NCBI GenBank assembly: GCA_964571805.1
Contig: CAZNDI010000062.1
Location: forward strand, 1 to 6,904
Length of the DNA stretch: 6,904 nt
Direction: 5' to 3'
Source: JAUHWS01 sp964571805
GTDB lineage: Bacteria > Patescibacteriota > Gracilibacteria > UM-FILTER-43-11
The translations under genes were made by a program, and so were the position numbers. Of this stretch, positions 1-6,138 are shown piece by piece; positions within the stretch are counted from its first letter, which is position 1; the number at the start of each line of letters is the position of its first letter. The notes beneath the pieces were generated by a model. That model made no database searches, was not told the origin of the DNA, and saw nothing but the letters and a program-made list of their open reading frames with translations.

Positions 1-243
1 CGGCCTTCAAATAGCAAAGCGAGTGTAGCCTGGATTGAAATCTTAACTTCTAAAATCAACTCTGATGAATTGATGCTTTTTTTAGAAGAGAATGATCTTT
101 TTGTGGTTTCAGGAACACACTACTTCTTTAAAGAGAAGGATAAAGGTAAAAAGCTCTTTCGGGTCGCTTGCATGAGAGATGAGAAAAAGTTTGCCAAAGC
201 CATGAAGAAGTTTGATGCCTTGCTAGGTGAGTTCGACCTCTAA
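1..243 (+). CDS. C-terminal part of a probable PLP-dependent aminotransferase (5' truncated)
   Basis: An open frame runs from the window edge for 80 codons to a TAA. The pattern fits the small C-terminal domain of class I/II (fold-type I) aminotransferases. A helix-forming stretch leads into a strand with a conserved-looking glycine (VVSGTHYFF, residues 35-43 of the visible part). A KLFRVACMRD strand follows, whose Arg54 sits where this family carries the arginine that binds the substrate carboxylate. The frame ends with an amphipathic helix (FAKAMKKFDALL). The PLP lysine and the large domain lie outside the window, so substrate and subfamily cannot be told. It ends 18 bp before the methyltransferase, and the two may be co-transcribed. 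The call rests on overall pattern only. Moderate confidence. Confidence 0.55.
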   Translation, partial: RPSNSKASVAWIEILTSKINSDELMLFLEENDLFVVSGTHYFFKEKDKGKKLFRVACMRDEKKFAKAMKKFDALLGEFDL

Positions 244-261
244 AAAACTAAAAGTAATTAT

Positions 262-1041
262 ATGCCCATAGAAACGCTCTACTCCACCGATATGGCTGAA
301 TGGTACAACCTAATGTACTGCGATGAGGAAAAGACTCAAAAACAGCTCAAATTTCTTCATAAAATCTTCAAGAAGAATAAGGTTAGATCAGTTCTTGATA
401 TTGCTTGTGGGACTGGACGGCATACCATTGGCTTAAAGAAACTTGATTATGACACGATGGGAATTGATTTAGAACCTGCCATGCTTGCTCAAGCTAAGAA
501 GAATGCTCAAAGTGAAGGTTTGGAAATCAATTTCAAACGTCAAGACATGCGAAGTATCAAATTAGATAAGAAGTTCGATGCCGCCATTATTTTTTATACC
601 GCTTTTGCTTACCTTGATTCCAATGACGATGTGATCAAAGCCCTTCAATCAATCCATAAACATCTAAAGAAGGGTGGCATATTGATTATTGATACCATGT
701 TTGGCTGGCCCATGTTGGTTGAAGGAACTTTCGATCGTAGGTTTTCCGAAAAAATGGAAAAAGGAAGTAGGTCTTATGAATTTATAGATGAGAACTCATT
801 GGATGTTATTGATAACTACTTGTACACGACTCAGACCCATATCAGAAAGGTTGGCACTAAAGCCTTGCCCATACTTAAAGACAAGAAGGCTACCAAACTA
901 AGACTTTATTTTCCGAATGAGCTGGATCTCTTTTTCCGGCTGACAGGCTTTAGGACAATGGATTTTTTTGGAGACATAGAAGGGCATAAACTTTCTGAGA
1001 AGTTTCATGAGAGGCTCATTGTAGTCGCAAGGAAGTTTTAA
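262..1041 (+). CDS. Class I SAM-dependent methyltransferase, substrate unknown
   Basis: This is a 259-residue cytosolic protein with a Rossmann-type methyltransferase core. Motif I is VLDIACGTG (residues 44-52), whose glycine-rich loop binds S-adenosylmethionine. The acidic end of strand 2 is GIDLEP (67-72), where Asp69 would contact the ribose. QDMRSI (94-99) fits the adenine-contacting motif, and FDAAIIFYTAFAYL (105-118) is motif IV. LKKGGILIIDTM (135-146) is the usual post-motif strand. The C-terminal part (about 190-259) ends in a typical FFRLTGFRTMDFFG then ERLIVVARK strand pair. Length is ordinary for stand-alone methyltransferases of the Methyltransf_11/25 type. The start at 262 places AEWYNLMY close to the N-terminus, as is common in this group. 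No Shine-Dalgarno motif precedes it. Nothing identifies the acceptor molecule. The neighbouring aminotransferase may act in the same pathway, but this is inference. Confidence 0.85.
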   Translation: MPIETLYSTDMAEWYNLMYCDEEKTQKQLKFLHKIFKKNKVRSVLDIACGTGRHTIGLKKLDYDTMGIDLEPAMLAQAKKNAQSEGLEINFKRQDMRSIKLDKKFDAAIIFYTAFAYLDSNDDVIKALQSIHKHLKKGGILIIDTMFGWPMLVEGTFDRRFSEKMEKGSRSYEFIDENSLDVIDNYLYTTQTHIRKVGTKALPILKDKKATKLRLYFPNELDLFFRLTGFRTMDFFGDIEGHKLSEKFHERLIVVARKF

Positions 1042-1123
1042 AGGTCTGTTTAATTTCTTCATTAAAAAATGCTCATCCCTAAAAATCTTCCATAAATTCA
1101 TGTTCTAAGGATTGAATTAGAAT

Positions 1124-1145
1124 TTGTGGCGGAACGGACGGGACT
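1124..1145 (-). repeat. 22-bp duplicate of the tRNA-Asp 3' end (distal copy)
   Basis: This stretch is identical over 22 bp to 1217-1238, exactly 93 bp away in direct orientation. On the minus strand it reproduces the 3' part of the T arm, the 3' acceptor strand, the discriminator G, the CCA end and three bases beyond it. The rest of the tRNA is absent here: identity stops abruptly on both sides. It may be an attachment-site scar or a tRNA-linked repeat. Confidence 0.8.
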
Positions 1146-1178
1146 TCCTCACGGCCTATTCTATTTTATGTGGAAACC

Positions 1179-1206
1179 TCAGGACAGGCTTCTCGCCCCG
1201 TCCTGA
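1179..1206 (-). other. Hairpin downstream of tRNA-Asp (possible terminator or processing stem)
   Basis: On the minus strand the sequence forms a 10-bp stem, UCAGGACGGG against CCUGUCCUGA, with an 8-nt loop. One G·U pair holds the stem on the minus strand; on the plus strand the same position is an A/C mismatch. This favours function in the tRNA transcript. It begins about 13 nt after the tRNA CCA end. The bases after the stem (GGUUUCC) are not a real U-tract, so a classic intrinsic terminator is doubtful. A 3' processing or protective stem is equally possible. Confidence 0.45.
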
Positions 1207-1216
1207 TTTATATTTA

Positions 1217-1238
1217 TTGTGGCGGAACGGACGGGACT
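1217..1238 (-). repeat. 22-bp direct repeat, copy inside the tRNA-Asp 3' end
   Basis: This is the partner of 1124-1145. Positions 1220-1238 are the tRNA 3' end, and 1217-1219 extend three bases past CCA. The identity therefore crosses the gene boundary, which points to duplication of a DNA segment rather than chance similarity of a tRNA motif. Confidence 0.8.
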
Positions 1239-1296
1239 CGAACCCGCGACCTCTGCCGTGACAGGGCAGCGCTCTAACCAGCTGAGCTACCGCTCC
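1220..1296 (-). tRNA. tRNA-Asp (anticodon GTC)
   Basis: This is a 77-nt cloverleaf on the minus strand. The acceptor stem GGAGCGG pairs with CCGTTCC (one G·U), followed by discriminator G and an encoded CCA. The D arm is GCTC/GAGC with an AGCTGGTTA loop. The anticodon arm is CTGCC-CTGTCAC-GGCAG, with anticodon GTC at plus-strand positions 1260-1262, which reads the Asp codons GAC and GAU. The T arm is GCGGG-TTCGAGT-CCCGT. All invariant features are intact, so the gene looks functional. Its 3' end is duplicated downstream (1124-1145). Confidence 0.97.
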
Positions 1297-1311
1297 ACAT
1301 AAAGCTTGGAT

Positions 1312-1340
1312 ATAGTATAGGATTCAGGTTTCTTTGTAAA
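1312..1340 (-). promoter_or_regulatory. Candidate sigma70-type promoter of tRNA-Asp
   Basis: Reading the minus strand, TTTACA (1335-1340) is a plausible -35. It is followed after 17 bp by TACTAT (1312-1317), or after 15 bp by the better-matching TATACT (1314-1319). Either -10 would start transcription roughly ten bases before the mature tRNA 5' end at 1296, a normal short leader. It is divergent from the zur promoter and lies next to it. Confidence 0.45.
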
Positions 1341-1373
1341 CTTAATTTTCAAACCGATGAGGCAATAATCTTT

Positions 1374-1394
1374 AAATGAAATAATATTGCATTT
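1374..1394. promoter_or_regulatory. Candidate Zur operator (21-bp palindrome)
   Basis: This is an inverted repeat with half-sites AAATG and CATTT around an AT-rich core. Nine of ten base pairs are symmetric about the central A at 1384. As I recall the gammaproteobacterial Zur-box consensus (half-site GAAATGTTATA and its complement), this site agrees at 16 of 22 defined positions. It lies 42 bp before the zur start and covers the proposed -35, so bound Zur-Zn would block transcription of zur and the genes behind it. Autorepression is inferred from position. Confidence 0.65.
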
Positions 1395-1415
1395 GAAAAA
1401 TTATTAGTATAAGAT
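1387..1415 (+). promoter_or_regulatory. Candidate promoter of the zur-znuACB operon
   Basis: TTGCAT (1387-1392) and TAAGAT (1410-1415) are 17 bp apart and fit a sigma70-type -35/-10 pair (four of six matches at each). The -35 sits inside the 3' half of the palindrome at 1374-1394. Other registers are possible in this AT-rich stretch, for example TTGAAA at 1393-1398 with TATGAA at 1415-1420. The element type is better supported than the exact bases. Confidence 0.4.
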
Positions 1416-1436
1416 ATGAACAGTTAATCCAAATTC

Positions 1437-1862
1437 ATGCCATTCATTGACGAATCGATTGCCATCTTAAAAGGCAACCACTATAAAATCACCGGACCTC
1501 GAATGGCGGTCCTAGAAGCCTTGGAAAAAGCAAAAATTCCCCTTTCTGCCCACGACATTGAAGAGTGGATCCCTGAAAACATCCCCATCAATGTGGTCAC
1601 CATTTATCGGGTTTTGGAAATCTTTGAAAAACTGGGCATCATTCACCGCATTCACACCAAAGAGGGCTTCGTGCGATGTGATTTTGAGCAACAGAAGGGT
1701 TGCCACACCTTTGCAGTATGTGACCACTGTGGTCGGGCTGATGAATTTATTGAAGAAAAATGTGAAATGGAAGTCATGATCCCCAAAAACCTACCCTACC
1801 GAAGCCTGAAACACCTGTCTGAAATGGCGGGAACTTGCAATAGTTGCGCCCTTAATAATTAA
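1437..1862 (+). CDS. zur: Fur-family zinc-uptake regulator Zur
   Basis: This is a 141-residue DNA-binding repressor. The N-terminal winged helix (about 5-75) carries the family's recognition helix NVVTIYRVLEIFEKLGII (52-69). The C-terminal dimerisation domain holds the structural zinc site C95xxC98 plus C134xxC137. Residues near the regulatory site look Zur-like rather than Fur-like: His70 or His73, Cys81 (GFVRCDF), His90 (CHTF) and Glu103 can be laid over the His/Cys/His/Glu set of E. coli Zur. The iron-Fur HHDHxxC signature is absent. The zinc role is strongly backed by znuA, znuC and znuB directly behind it, 22 bp downstream. The start is fixed, since an in-frame TAA lies at 1425-1427 and the next Met is residue 23. 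The gene has no Shine-Dalgarno motif. It is probably autoregulated through the palindrome at 1374-1394. PerR or Fur is the less likely alternative. Confidence 0.88.
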   Translation: MPFIDESIAILKGNHYKITGPRMAVLEALEKAKIPLSAHDIEEWIPENIPINVVTIYRVLEIFEKLGIIHRIHTKEGFVRCDFEQQKGCHTFAVCDHCGRADEFIEEKCEMEVMIPKNLPYRSLKHLSEMAGTCNSCALNN

Positions 1863-1884
1863 ATTATTCACTAACTCTATATCC

Positions 1885-2901
1885 ATGTTTAATAATAAGT
1901 ATTTACTTACCCTGGCTTTATCTACCCTATTTTTAGCAGCTTGCTCTTCAGGCACACCCAACCCTATAGTGAAACCGGACAATGCAAATGAACAAGTCAA
2001 TGACCAGGAAAGTTTAGAAAAAGAACCCTTAAAAATTGTGGCCACCTTTTATCCTCTTTACGACTTTGCCTCTAAGGTTGCCGGATCTGAGGCAACGATT
2101 GATAACATCGTCCCTCCCGGGGTTGAGCCCCATGAGTACGAACCTTCACCAAAAGACATGCAAAAAATATACGAGGCAGATCTTTTAATTTATAATGGAG
2201 CAGGTGTGGACGCATGGGTAGATGGAATTTTACCGGACTTAGAAAAAAATAAAGTACGGGTTCTGAATATGAGCAAGATGATCACCCTTTTGAGTGCCGA
2301 ACAACATCAAGAAGAAGAGGAGCATCAAGAAGGACATGAGGAAGACGAAGGGGACCATGGGCATGAAGACCTCACCCACGACCCTCATTTTTGGCTTGAT
2401 CCTGTCTTAGCGAAAAAACAAATTGAATCTATTGAAGAAGTATTGCTTCAATTGAACCCTGAGAATAAAGCTATTTTTGAAAAAAACACCCAAGATGCTT
2501 TAGATAAACTAATCGCTTTGGACAAAGAATATACCCAAGGCTTGCAAACGTGTGTTCACAAACAAGCCGTGGTCACTCATAATGCCTTTAGATATCTAGC
2601 CCAACGGTATAATATAGAGCTTCTACCCATTTCCGGCATGTCACCGGAGGAAGAGCCTTCTGCCAAAGCTTTGGCAGACCTTGCAACTCTAAGTAAAGAG
2701 AATAAAATAAAGTATGTGTTTTTCGAAACTTTGGCTTCACCTAAGCTAGCCCAGACTTTGGCTGACGAAATTGGAGCTCAGACCTTGGTGCTCAATCCTA
2801 TTGAAGGCCTGACTCAGGAGCAACAAGAAGAAGGGCAGGACTATATTTCAGTCATGGAAGACAATCTTAAGAACTTAAAAATCGCTATGGAATGCCAATA
2901 A
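1885..2901 (+). CDS. znuA: Zinc ABC transporter substrate-binding lipoprotein ZnuA (AdcA/ZnuA type)
   Basis: This 338-residue protein captures zinc outside the cytoplasmic membrane and passes it to ZnuB. A signal peptide (1-19) ends in lipobox LAAC, so Cys20 would be lipidated. A Ser/Asn/Glu-rich linker (21-48) leads to the cluster A-I (TroA-like) fold starting at KIVATFYPLY. Likely zinc ligands are His83 (GVEPHEYEPSP), His168 (DPHFWLDP) and His232 (VTHNAFRYL). The fourth is probably Glu307 in LNPIEGLT, as in AdcA-type proteins. Between the first two ligands lies the His/Glu/Asp-rich flexible loop (about 139-165, with six histidines) that is diagnostic of zinc rather than manganese binders. 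Cys223 and Cys337 could form a disulfide. It begins 22 bp after zur, overlaps znuC by 10 bp, and lacks a Shine-Dalgarno motif. Length is normal for the family. Confidence 0.93.
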   Translation: MFNNKYLLTLALSTLFLAACSSGTPNPIVKPDNANEQVNDQESLEKEPLKIVATFYPLYDFASKVAGSEATIDNIVPPGVEPHEYEPSPKDMQKIYEADLLIYNGAGVDAWVDGILPDLEKNKVRVLNMSKMITLLSAEQHQEEEEHQEGHEEDEGDHGHEDLTHDPHFWLDPVLAKKQIESIEEVLLQLNPENKAIFEKNTQDALDKLIALDKEYTQGLQTCVHKQAVVTHNAFRYLAQRYNIELLPISGMSPEEEPSAKALADLATLSKENKIKYVFFETLASPKLAQTLADEIGAQTLVLNPIEGLTQEQQEEGQDYISVMEDNLKNLKIAMECQ

Positions 2902-3650
2902 AGAAAATACCCTGCATAGAAGTTGAGAATTTGAATTACAAGATCAATGATAGCCTTATTTTGGATGACCTCACTTTCACGCTCAATACAGGTGATTATG
3001 TGGGCATTGTTGGTCCAAACGGAGGAGGGAAAACGACTTTGATTAAATTAATTCTAGGCTTAATTAAGCCAACTTCGGGTCAGATTAAAATTTTTGGGGA
3101 GAAGTTGAATTCAATCTTGGTCAATAAGGAAATTGGCTATGTGCCTCAAAAAATAGGCCAATCTCTCAATGGCTTTCCCACCACTGTGGAGGAAGTGATA
3201 AAAAGTGGCAGGACAGTCAGGAGGGGGTGGCTGGGTCGAATGAGCTCAATAGACCTTAAGGCCGTGGATGAGGCCATGGAAGCCACGGGGATAAAAAAAT
3301 ATGCAAAAAAATTGATTTCCGAACTTTCTGGAGGAGAAAGACAAAGGGTTTTTATCGCCAGAGCTTTAGCGGCAGAACCTAAAATATTGATCCTGGATGA
3401 ACCGACCAGCGGGGTTGACATTGGGCATCAGGAAATATTTTATGAGTTTTTAAGAGACCTGAGAAAGAATTTTAATTTGACGATCATTTACGTCAGCCAC
3501 GACATCGATTTCATTGCCAAAGAAGTGAGCACTGTCCTTTGCCTGAATCAAAAACTGGTTTGTCATCAATCCCCTAAAGCCTTTTTGACCAAAGAAAACC
3601 TAGAAAAAGTGTACGGTCCCCACAGTAAAATTATCCTTCACGACCACTAA
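2892..3650 (+). CDS. znuC: Zinc ABC transporter ATP-binding protein ZnuC
   Basis: This 252-residue cytoplasmic ATPase powers the ZnuACB importer. The nucleotide-binding domain is complete: Walker A GPNGGGKTT (41-49), Q-loop Gln86 (YVPQK), signature LSGGERQR (145-152), Walker B ILILDEP (165-171), D-loop SGVD (173-176) and H-loop His203 (VSHD). The GPNGGGKT form of Walker A and the GFPTTVEEVI stretch (94-103) are usual in metal-type (Mn/Zn) ABC ATPases. It is in the znu operon, overlapping the znuA end by 10 bp. ATG 2892 has no Shine-Dalgarno motif, so translational coupling to znuA is likely. It ends one base before znuB. No residue needed for ATP hydrolysis appears missing. Confidence 0.95.
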   Translation: MPIKKIPCIEVENLNYKINDSLILDDLTFTLNTGDYVGIVGPNGGGKTTLIKLILGLIKPTSGQIKIFGEKLNSILVNKEIGYVPQKIGQSLNGFPTTVEEVIKSGRTVRRGWLGRMSSIDLKAVDEAMEATGIKKYAKKLISELSGGERQRVFIARALAAEPKILILDEPTSGVDIGHQEIFYEFLRDLRKNFNLTIIYVSHDIDFIAKEVSTVLCLNQKLVCHQSPKAFLTKENLEKVYGPHSKIILHDH

Positions 3651-3651
3651 T

Positions 3652-4458
3652 ATGTTCGAAATATTTCAATATGACTTCATGATTCGGGCCTTTTTAGGGG
3701 GACTGATCATAGCTCTGGTGGCCCCAATGATTGGTTCCTTTCTGGTGGTGAGAGGTTATTCCCTGATGGCAGATACTTTAGCGCATGTATCCCTAGCAGG
3801 TGTTGCCGTAGGACTCTTAACAAAAACCTATCCTGTTGTTACAGCAATGGGAGCCTCTATTTTAGCAGTGATTTTGATGGAGCTCTTAAGACAAAAAAAA
3901 CAGGTAACTGGTGAATCCCTTTTGGCCCTCTTTCTTTCGGGAAGTCTGGCGATTGCCGTGGTCATTGTCAGCATTGCCAAAGGATTTAATGTGAATTTTT
4001 TTGGCTATTTATTTGGAAATATAACCACCGTATCTCAGAATGATTTGATTTTAATGGGCAGCTTGGGCCTTTTGATTTTTTTGATCATCATTCTGTTTTT
4101 TAAAGAGTTCTATTTAGCCGCCTTTGATGAAGAATTGGCTCAAGCAAGTGGCCTACCAGTACGAAAGCTCAATTTGATTCAAATGTTTTTAGCCGCCATC
4201 ATGGTTTCTCTTTCCATTCGGGTGGTGGGGGTCCTTTTAATTGGTGCCCTGATGGTGATTCCAGTACTAACGGCGATGGCCCTGGGACGAAGCTTTAAAC
4301 AAACCATGTTTTTCGCGGTTATTTTTTCAATTGTCGCTGTACTTCTTGGCCTCACGCTTTCTTATTATTTCGATTTGGCCAGTGGAGGAACGATTGTTCT
4401 TGTGGCTCTGACGATGTTTTTCTTAGTCTCTTTATTTAAAGGAATGAGAAAGGTATAA
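3652..4458 (+). CDS. znuB: Zinc ABC transporter permease ZnuB (ABC-3 family)
   Basis: This 268-residue polytopic membrane protein forms the zinc channel of the ZnuACB importer. It is hydrophobic throughout, with about eight predicted membrane segments, the first around residues 12-33. ABC-3 family landmarks are visible: GYSLMADTLAHVSLAGVAVG (35-54), YLFGNI (119-124), the cytoplasmic coupling segment FDEELAQASGLPVRKLN (158-174), GVLLIGALMVIPVLTA (193-208) and SGGTIVLV (244-251). It follows the znuC stop after one base, so the two are surely co-translated. The order znuA-znuC-znuB on one strand differs from E. coli, where znuA diverges from znuCB. It is separated from the next permease by 31 bp without a terminator. 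Confidence 0.94.
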   Translation: MFEIFQYDFMIRAFLGGLIIALVAPMIGSFLVVRGYSLMADTLAHVSLAGVAVGLLTKTYPVVTAMGASILAVILMELLRQKKQVTGESLLALFLSGSLAIAVVIVSIAKGFNVNFFGYLFGNITTVSQNDLILMGSLGLLIFLIIILFFKEFYLAAFDEELAQASGLPVRKLNLIQMFLAAIMVSLSIRVVGVLLIGALMVIPVLTAMALGRSFKQTMFFAVIFSIVAVLLGLTLSYYFDLASGGTIVLVALTMFFLVSLFKGMRKV

Positions 4459-4489
4459 GAAGAAGAATAAATTATGTTAAAATGAATTC

Positions 4490-5410
4490 ATGAGCTTTGA
4501 TCCAGCACTTCTTAGGGACGCCGTGACCATTTTTCAAGGAATCTTGATTGAAGCCATTCCTTTTTTGCTTCTGGGTGTAATTGCCTCTGCGTTTGTTCAT
4601 GTTTATGTAAAAAGTGAAACAATTCTCAGATTTATACCAAAATCTCGATTTGGGAGCATTTTAGTTGGGCCAATGATGGGATTTTTATTTCCAGTCTGTG
4701 AGTGTGGCAATATTCCCCTAGCTCGCCGTATGATCAACAAAGGTGTGCCCATTCATACAGTGGTGTCATTCTTGTTTGCTGCCCCGGTTTTCAATCCCGT
4801 GGTGATTTTGGCGACTTATGCTGCCTTTTCCAATCAGCCCATGGTGGTGGTATGGCGCGTGGTTCTAAGCTTAATAATCGCAATGATTGTTAGCGCAGTG
4901 ATTTCGCTCGTCAAGAGCAAAGAGGAATTATTGTCTTCCGCCATGCTGAATGATAAAACCAACCATGAAGCCTGCGAATGCGACCCAAATTCCAGAGTTA
5001 AAAAAAAGCGTTTCACGGCCTTTACTTCAAACATGACTACGGAATTTCTGGAACTAGGAGCCTTACTTATTTTGGGGGCTCTGATTGCTTCCTTTAGTCA
5101 GGTCCTCATTCCGCGGGAATGGATTGCAAGCTTAGGTCAGGGGCCCATCATGTCGATCATTGCCATGATGCTGATGGCAGCGCTCATTTCGATCTGCTCC
5201 AACGTCGATGCTTTTTTTGCTCTTTCTTACGTAAATACGTTTAGTATGGGTTCCATCATGGCCTTTTTGGTCTTTGGCCCCATGATTGATATCAAAGTTT
5301 TTGTGATGTTACCTAAAATTTTCCGCCTAAAAGCCATTATTCTTATTACGATTTTGATTGCCCAGCTTGTTTTCCTATTCACTGCCTTTTATAATTTGAA
5401 CCTTTCATGA
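4490..5410 (+). CDS. YcgR/YraQ-type permease (DUF318), likely metal-related
   Basis: This is a 306-residue membrane protein with two hydrophobic halves joined by a charged, cytoplasm-like loop (about 142-184). The first half holds the family signature FPVCECGNIPLARR (67-80) and AAPVFNPVVI (97-106). The second half repeats the architecture with SICSNVDAFFALSY (235-248, approximate) and FGPMIDIKVF (262-271). Cys70, Cys72 and Cys236 therefore fall in equivalent membrane-proximal positions. The loop carries an extra HEACEC motif (159-164). The family includes B. subtilis YcgR and relatives of the organoarsenical exporter ArsP, but transport substrates of the YcgR branch are not established. It lies 31 bp after znuB and overlaps its partner gene by ATGA. 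The context suggests a role under zinc starvation, possibly transport of zinc or a metal-ligand complex. That is inference. Confidence 0.85.
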   Translation: MSFDPALLRDAVTIFQGILIEAIPFLLLGVIASAFVHVYVKSETILRFIPKSRFGSILVGPMMGFLFPVCECGNIPLARRMINKGVPIHTVVSFLFAAPVFNPVVILATYAAFSNQPMVVVWRVVLSLIIAMIVSAVISLVKSKEELLSSAMLNDKTNHEACECDPNSRVKKKRFTAFTSNMTTEFLELGALLILGALIASFSQVLIPREWIASLGQGPIMSIIAMMLMAALISICSNVDAFFALSYVNTFSMGSIMAFLVFGPMIDIKVFVMLPKIFRLKAIILITILIAQLVFLFTAFYNLNLS

Positions 5411-6138
5411 AAGCTCCCCTACTTCAAAGGATCGGTCCTTTCTTGATTCTGGCCTACGGACTTTTGGTCATCTACTATTTTTCAACGGGTCTTTTGGCCT
5501 TCTTGGTAAACCCTTTTTATAATGGATTAATTTTAGGAGGAGGAGTCATACTTATTATTTTAGGATTATATTGGATTTTGAATTTAAAACATTATCGACT
5601 GACGGACTGTGAAAAAAGATCTACAAAAAAAGATTTTAGCCTTATCGTATTACTTCTCATTCCTCTTATAATTGCCCCTATTTTTAAGCCTCAACTCCTT
5701 TCCAGTGCCTCAGCCATTTCAAGGGGGGTGACTTCGGATTTATCCAGCAGTAGTTTTGACCCCACTGTTTTTGCCAAGCCAACTGATCAGCGGACCTTGA
5801 TTGAATGGGTTCGAATTCTAAATATGGATCCAGAACCAGATCACTATAAGGATCAGAATGTGATTATTGAAGGGAAAGTCATTATCGAAGAAAAGGGTGA
5901 AAAAAATCGTTTTCAACTCGGTCAATTTGTCATGACTTGCTGCGCAGCAGATGCCAGAGTCATCGCTCTGCCTGTGGAGTACGATCCAGAAAAATTTTAC
6001 CCCAAAAAAGACGAATGGATTCAAGTAAAAGGTGTTATAAAGGAAGCCATGATCGAAAATCATCGCCAGGTCATCATTCAACTAACCTCAGGTAAAACTC
6101 TGCCCACCCCCAAAGATGCTTATGAAATCATTAAATAA
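5407..6138 (+). CDS. TIGR03943/DUF1980 (YcgQ-like) partner of the YcgR-type permease
   Basis: This 243-residue membrane protein belongs to the family normally encoded next to DUF318 permeases. Three hydrophobic segments (about 11-33, 38-60 and 77-95) carry positive charges at the N-terminus and in the 61-76 loop. By the positive-inside rule this puts the C-terminal soluble domain (about 125-243) outside the cytoplasm. That domain looks beta-rich and OB-like (NVIIEGKV ... WIQVKGVI) and contains the family hallmark FVMTCCAADARVIALPV (174-190). The Cys178-Cys179 pair and Asp182 are possible metal or redox residues. The 4-bp overlap (ATGA) with the permease implies coupled translation and a two-subunit complex. 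The biochemical function is unknown. Identification rests on the CCAADA motif, topology and gene pairing. Confidence 0.85.
   Translation: MKAPLLQRIGPFLILAYGLLVIYYFSTGLLAFLVNPFYNGLILGGGVILIILGLYWILNLKHYRLTDCEKRSTKKDFSLIVLLLIPLIIAPIFKPQLLSSASAISRGVTSDLSSSSFDPTVFAKPTDQRTLIEWVRILNMDPEPDHYKDQNVIIEGKVIIEEKGEKNRFQLGQFVMTCCAADARVIALPVEYDPEKFYPKKDEWIQVKGVIKEAMIENHRQVIIQLTSGKTLPTPKDAYEIIK

Noticed and set aside
1049..1066. AT-only stem (TTTAAT/ATTAAA) after the methyltransferase, a possible terminator.
   Set aside because: It has six A-T pairs only, no GC pairs and no T-tract on the plus strand. Too weak to call.
1140..1156. Minus-strand GTGAGGAAGTCCC resembles the conserved GAGGAAAGTCC core of RNase P RNA.
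   Set aside because: One base is missing. The GTCCC part belongs to the tRNA-derived repeat, and there is no room or second conserved block for an RNase P RNA.
1437..1862. Annotating the regulator as iron-type Fur or PerR.
   Set aside because: The His-rich HHDH motif of Fur is absent, Cys81/His90/Glu103 fit the Zur site, and the next three genes are a zinc importer.
1791..2045. An 84-codon minus-strand open frame across the zur-znuA junction.
   Set aside because: It is a shadow of two well-supported plus-strand genes and has no recognisable domain.
4482..4491. A perfect 10-bp palindrome, ATGAATTCAT, across the start of the DUF318 permease gene.
   Set aside because: It is too short and AT-rich for an operator and does not resemble the palindrome at 1374-1394. 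Chance is sufficient.
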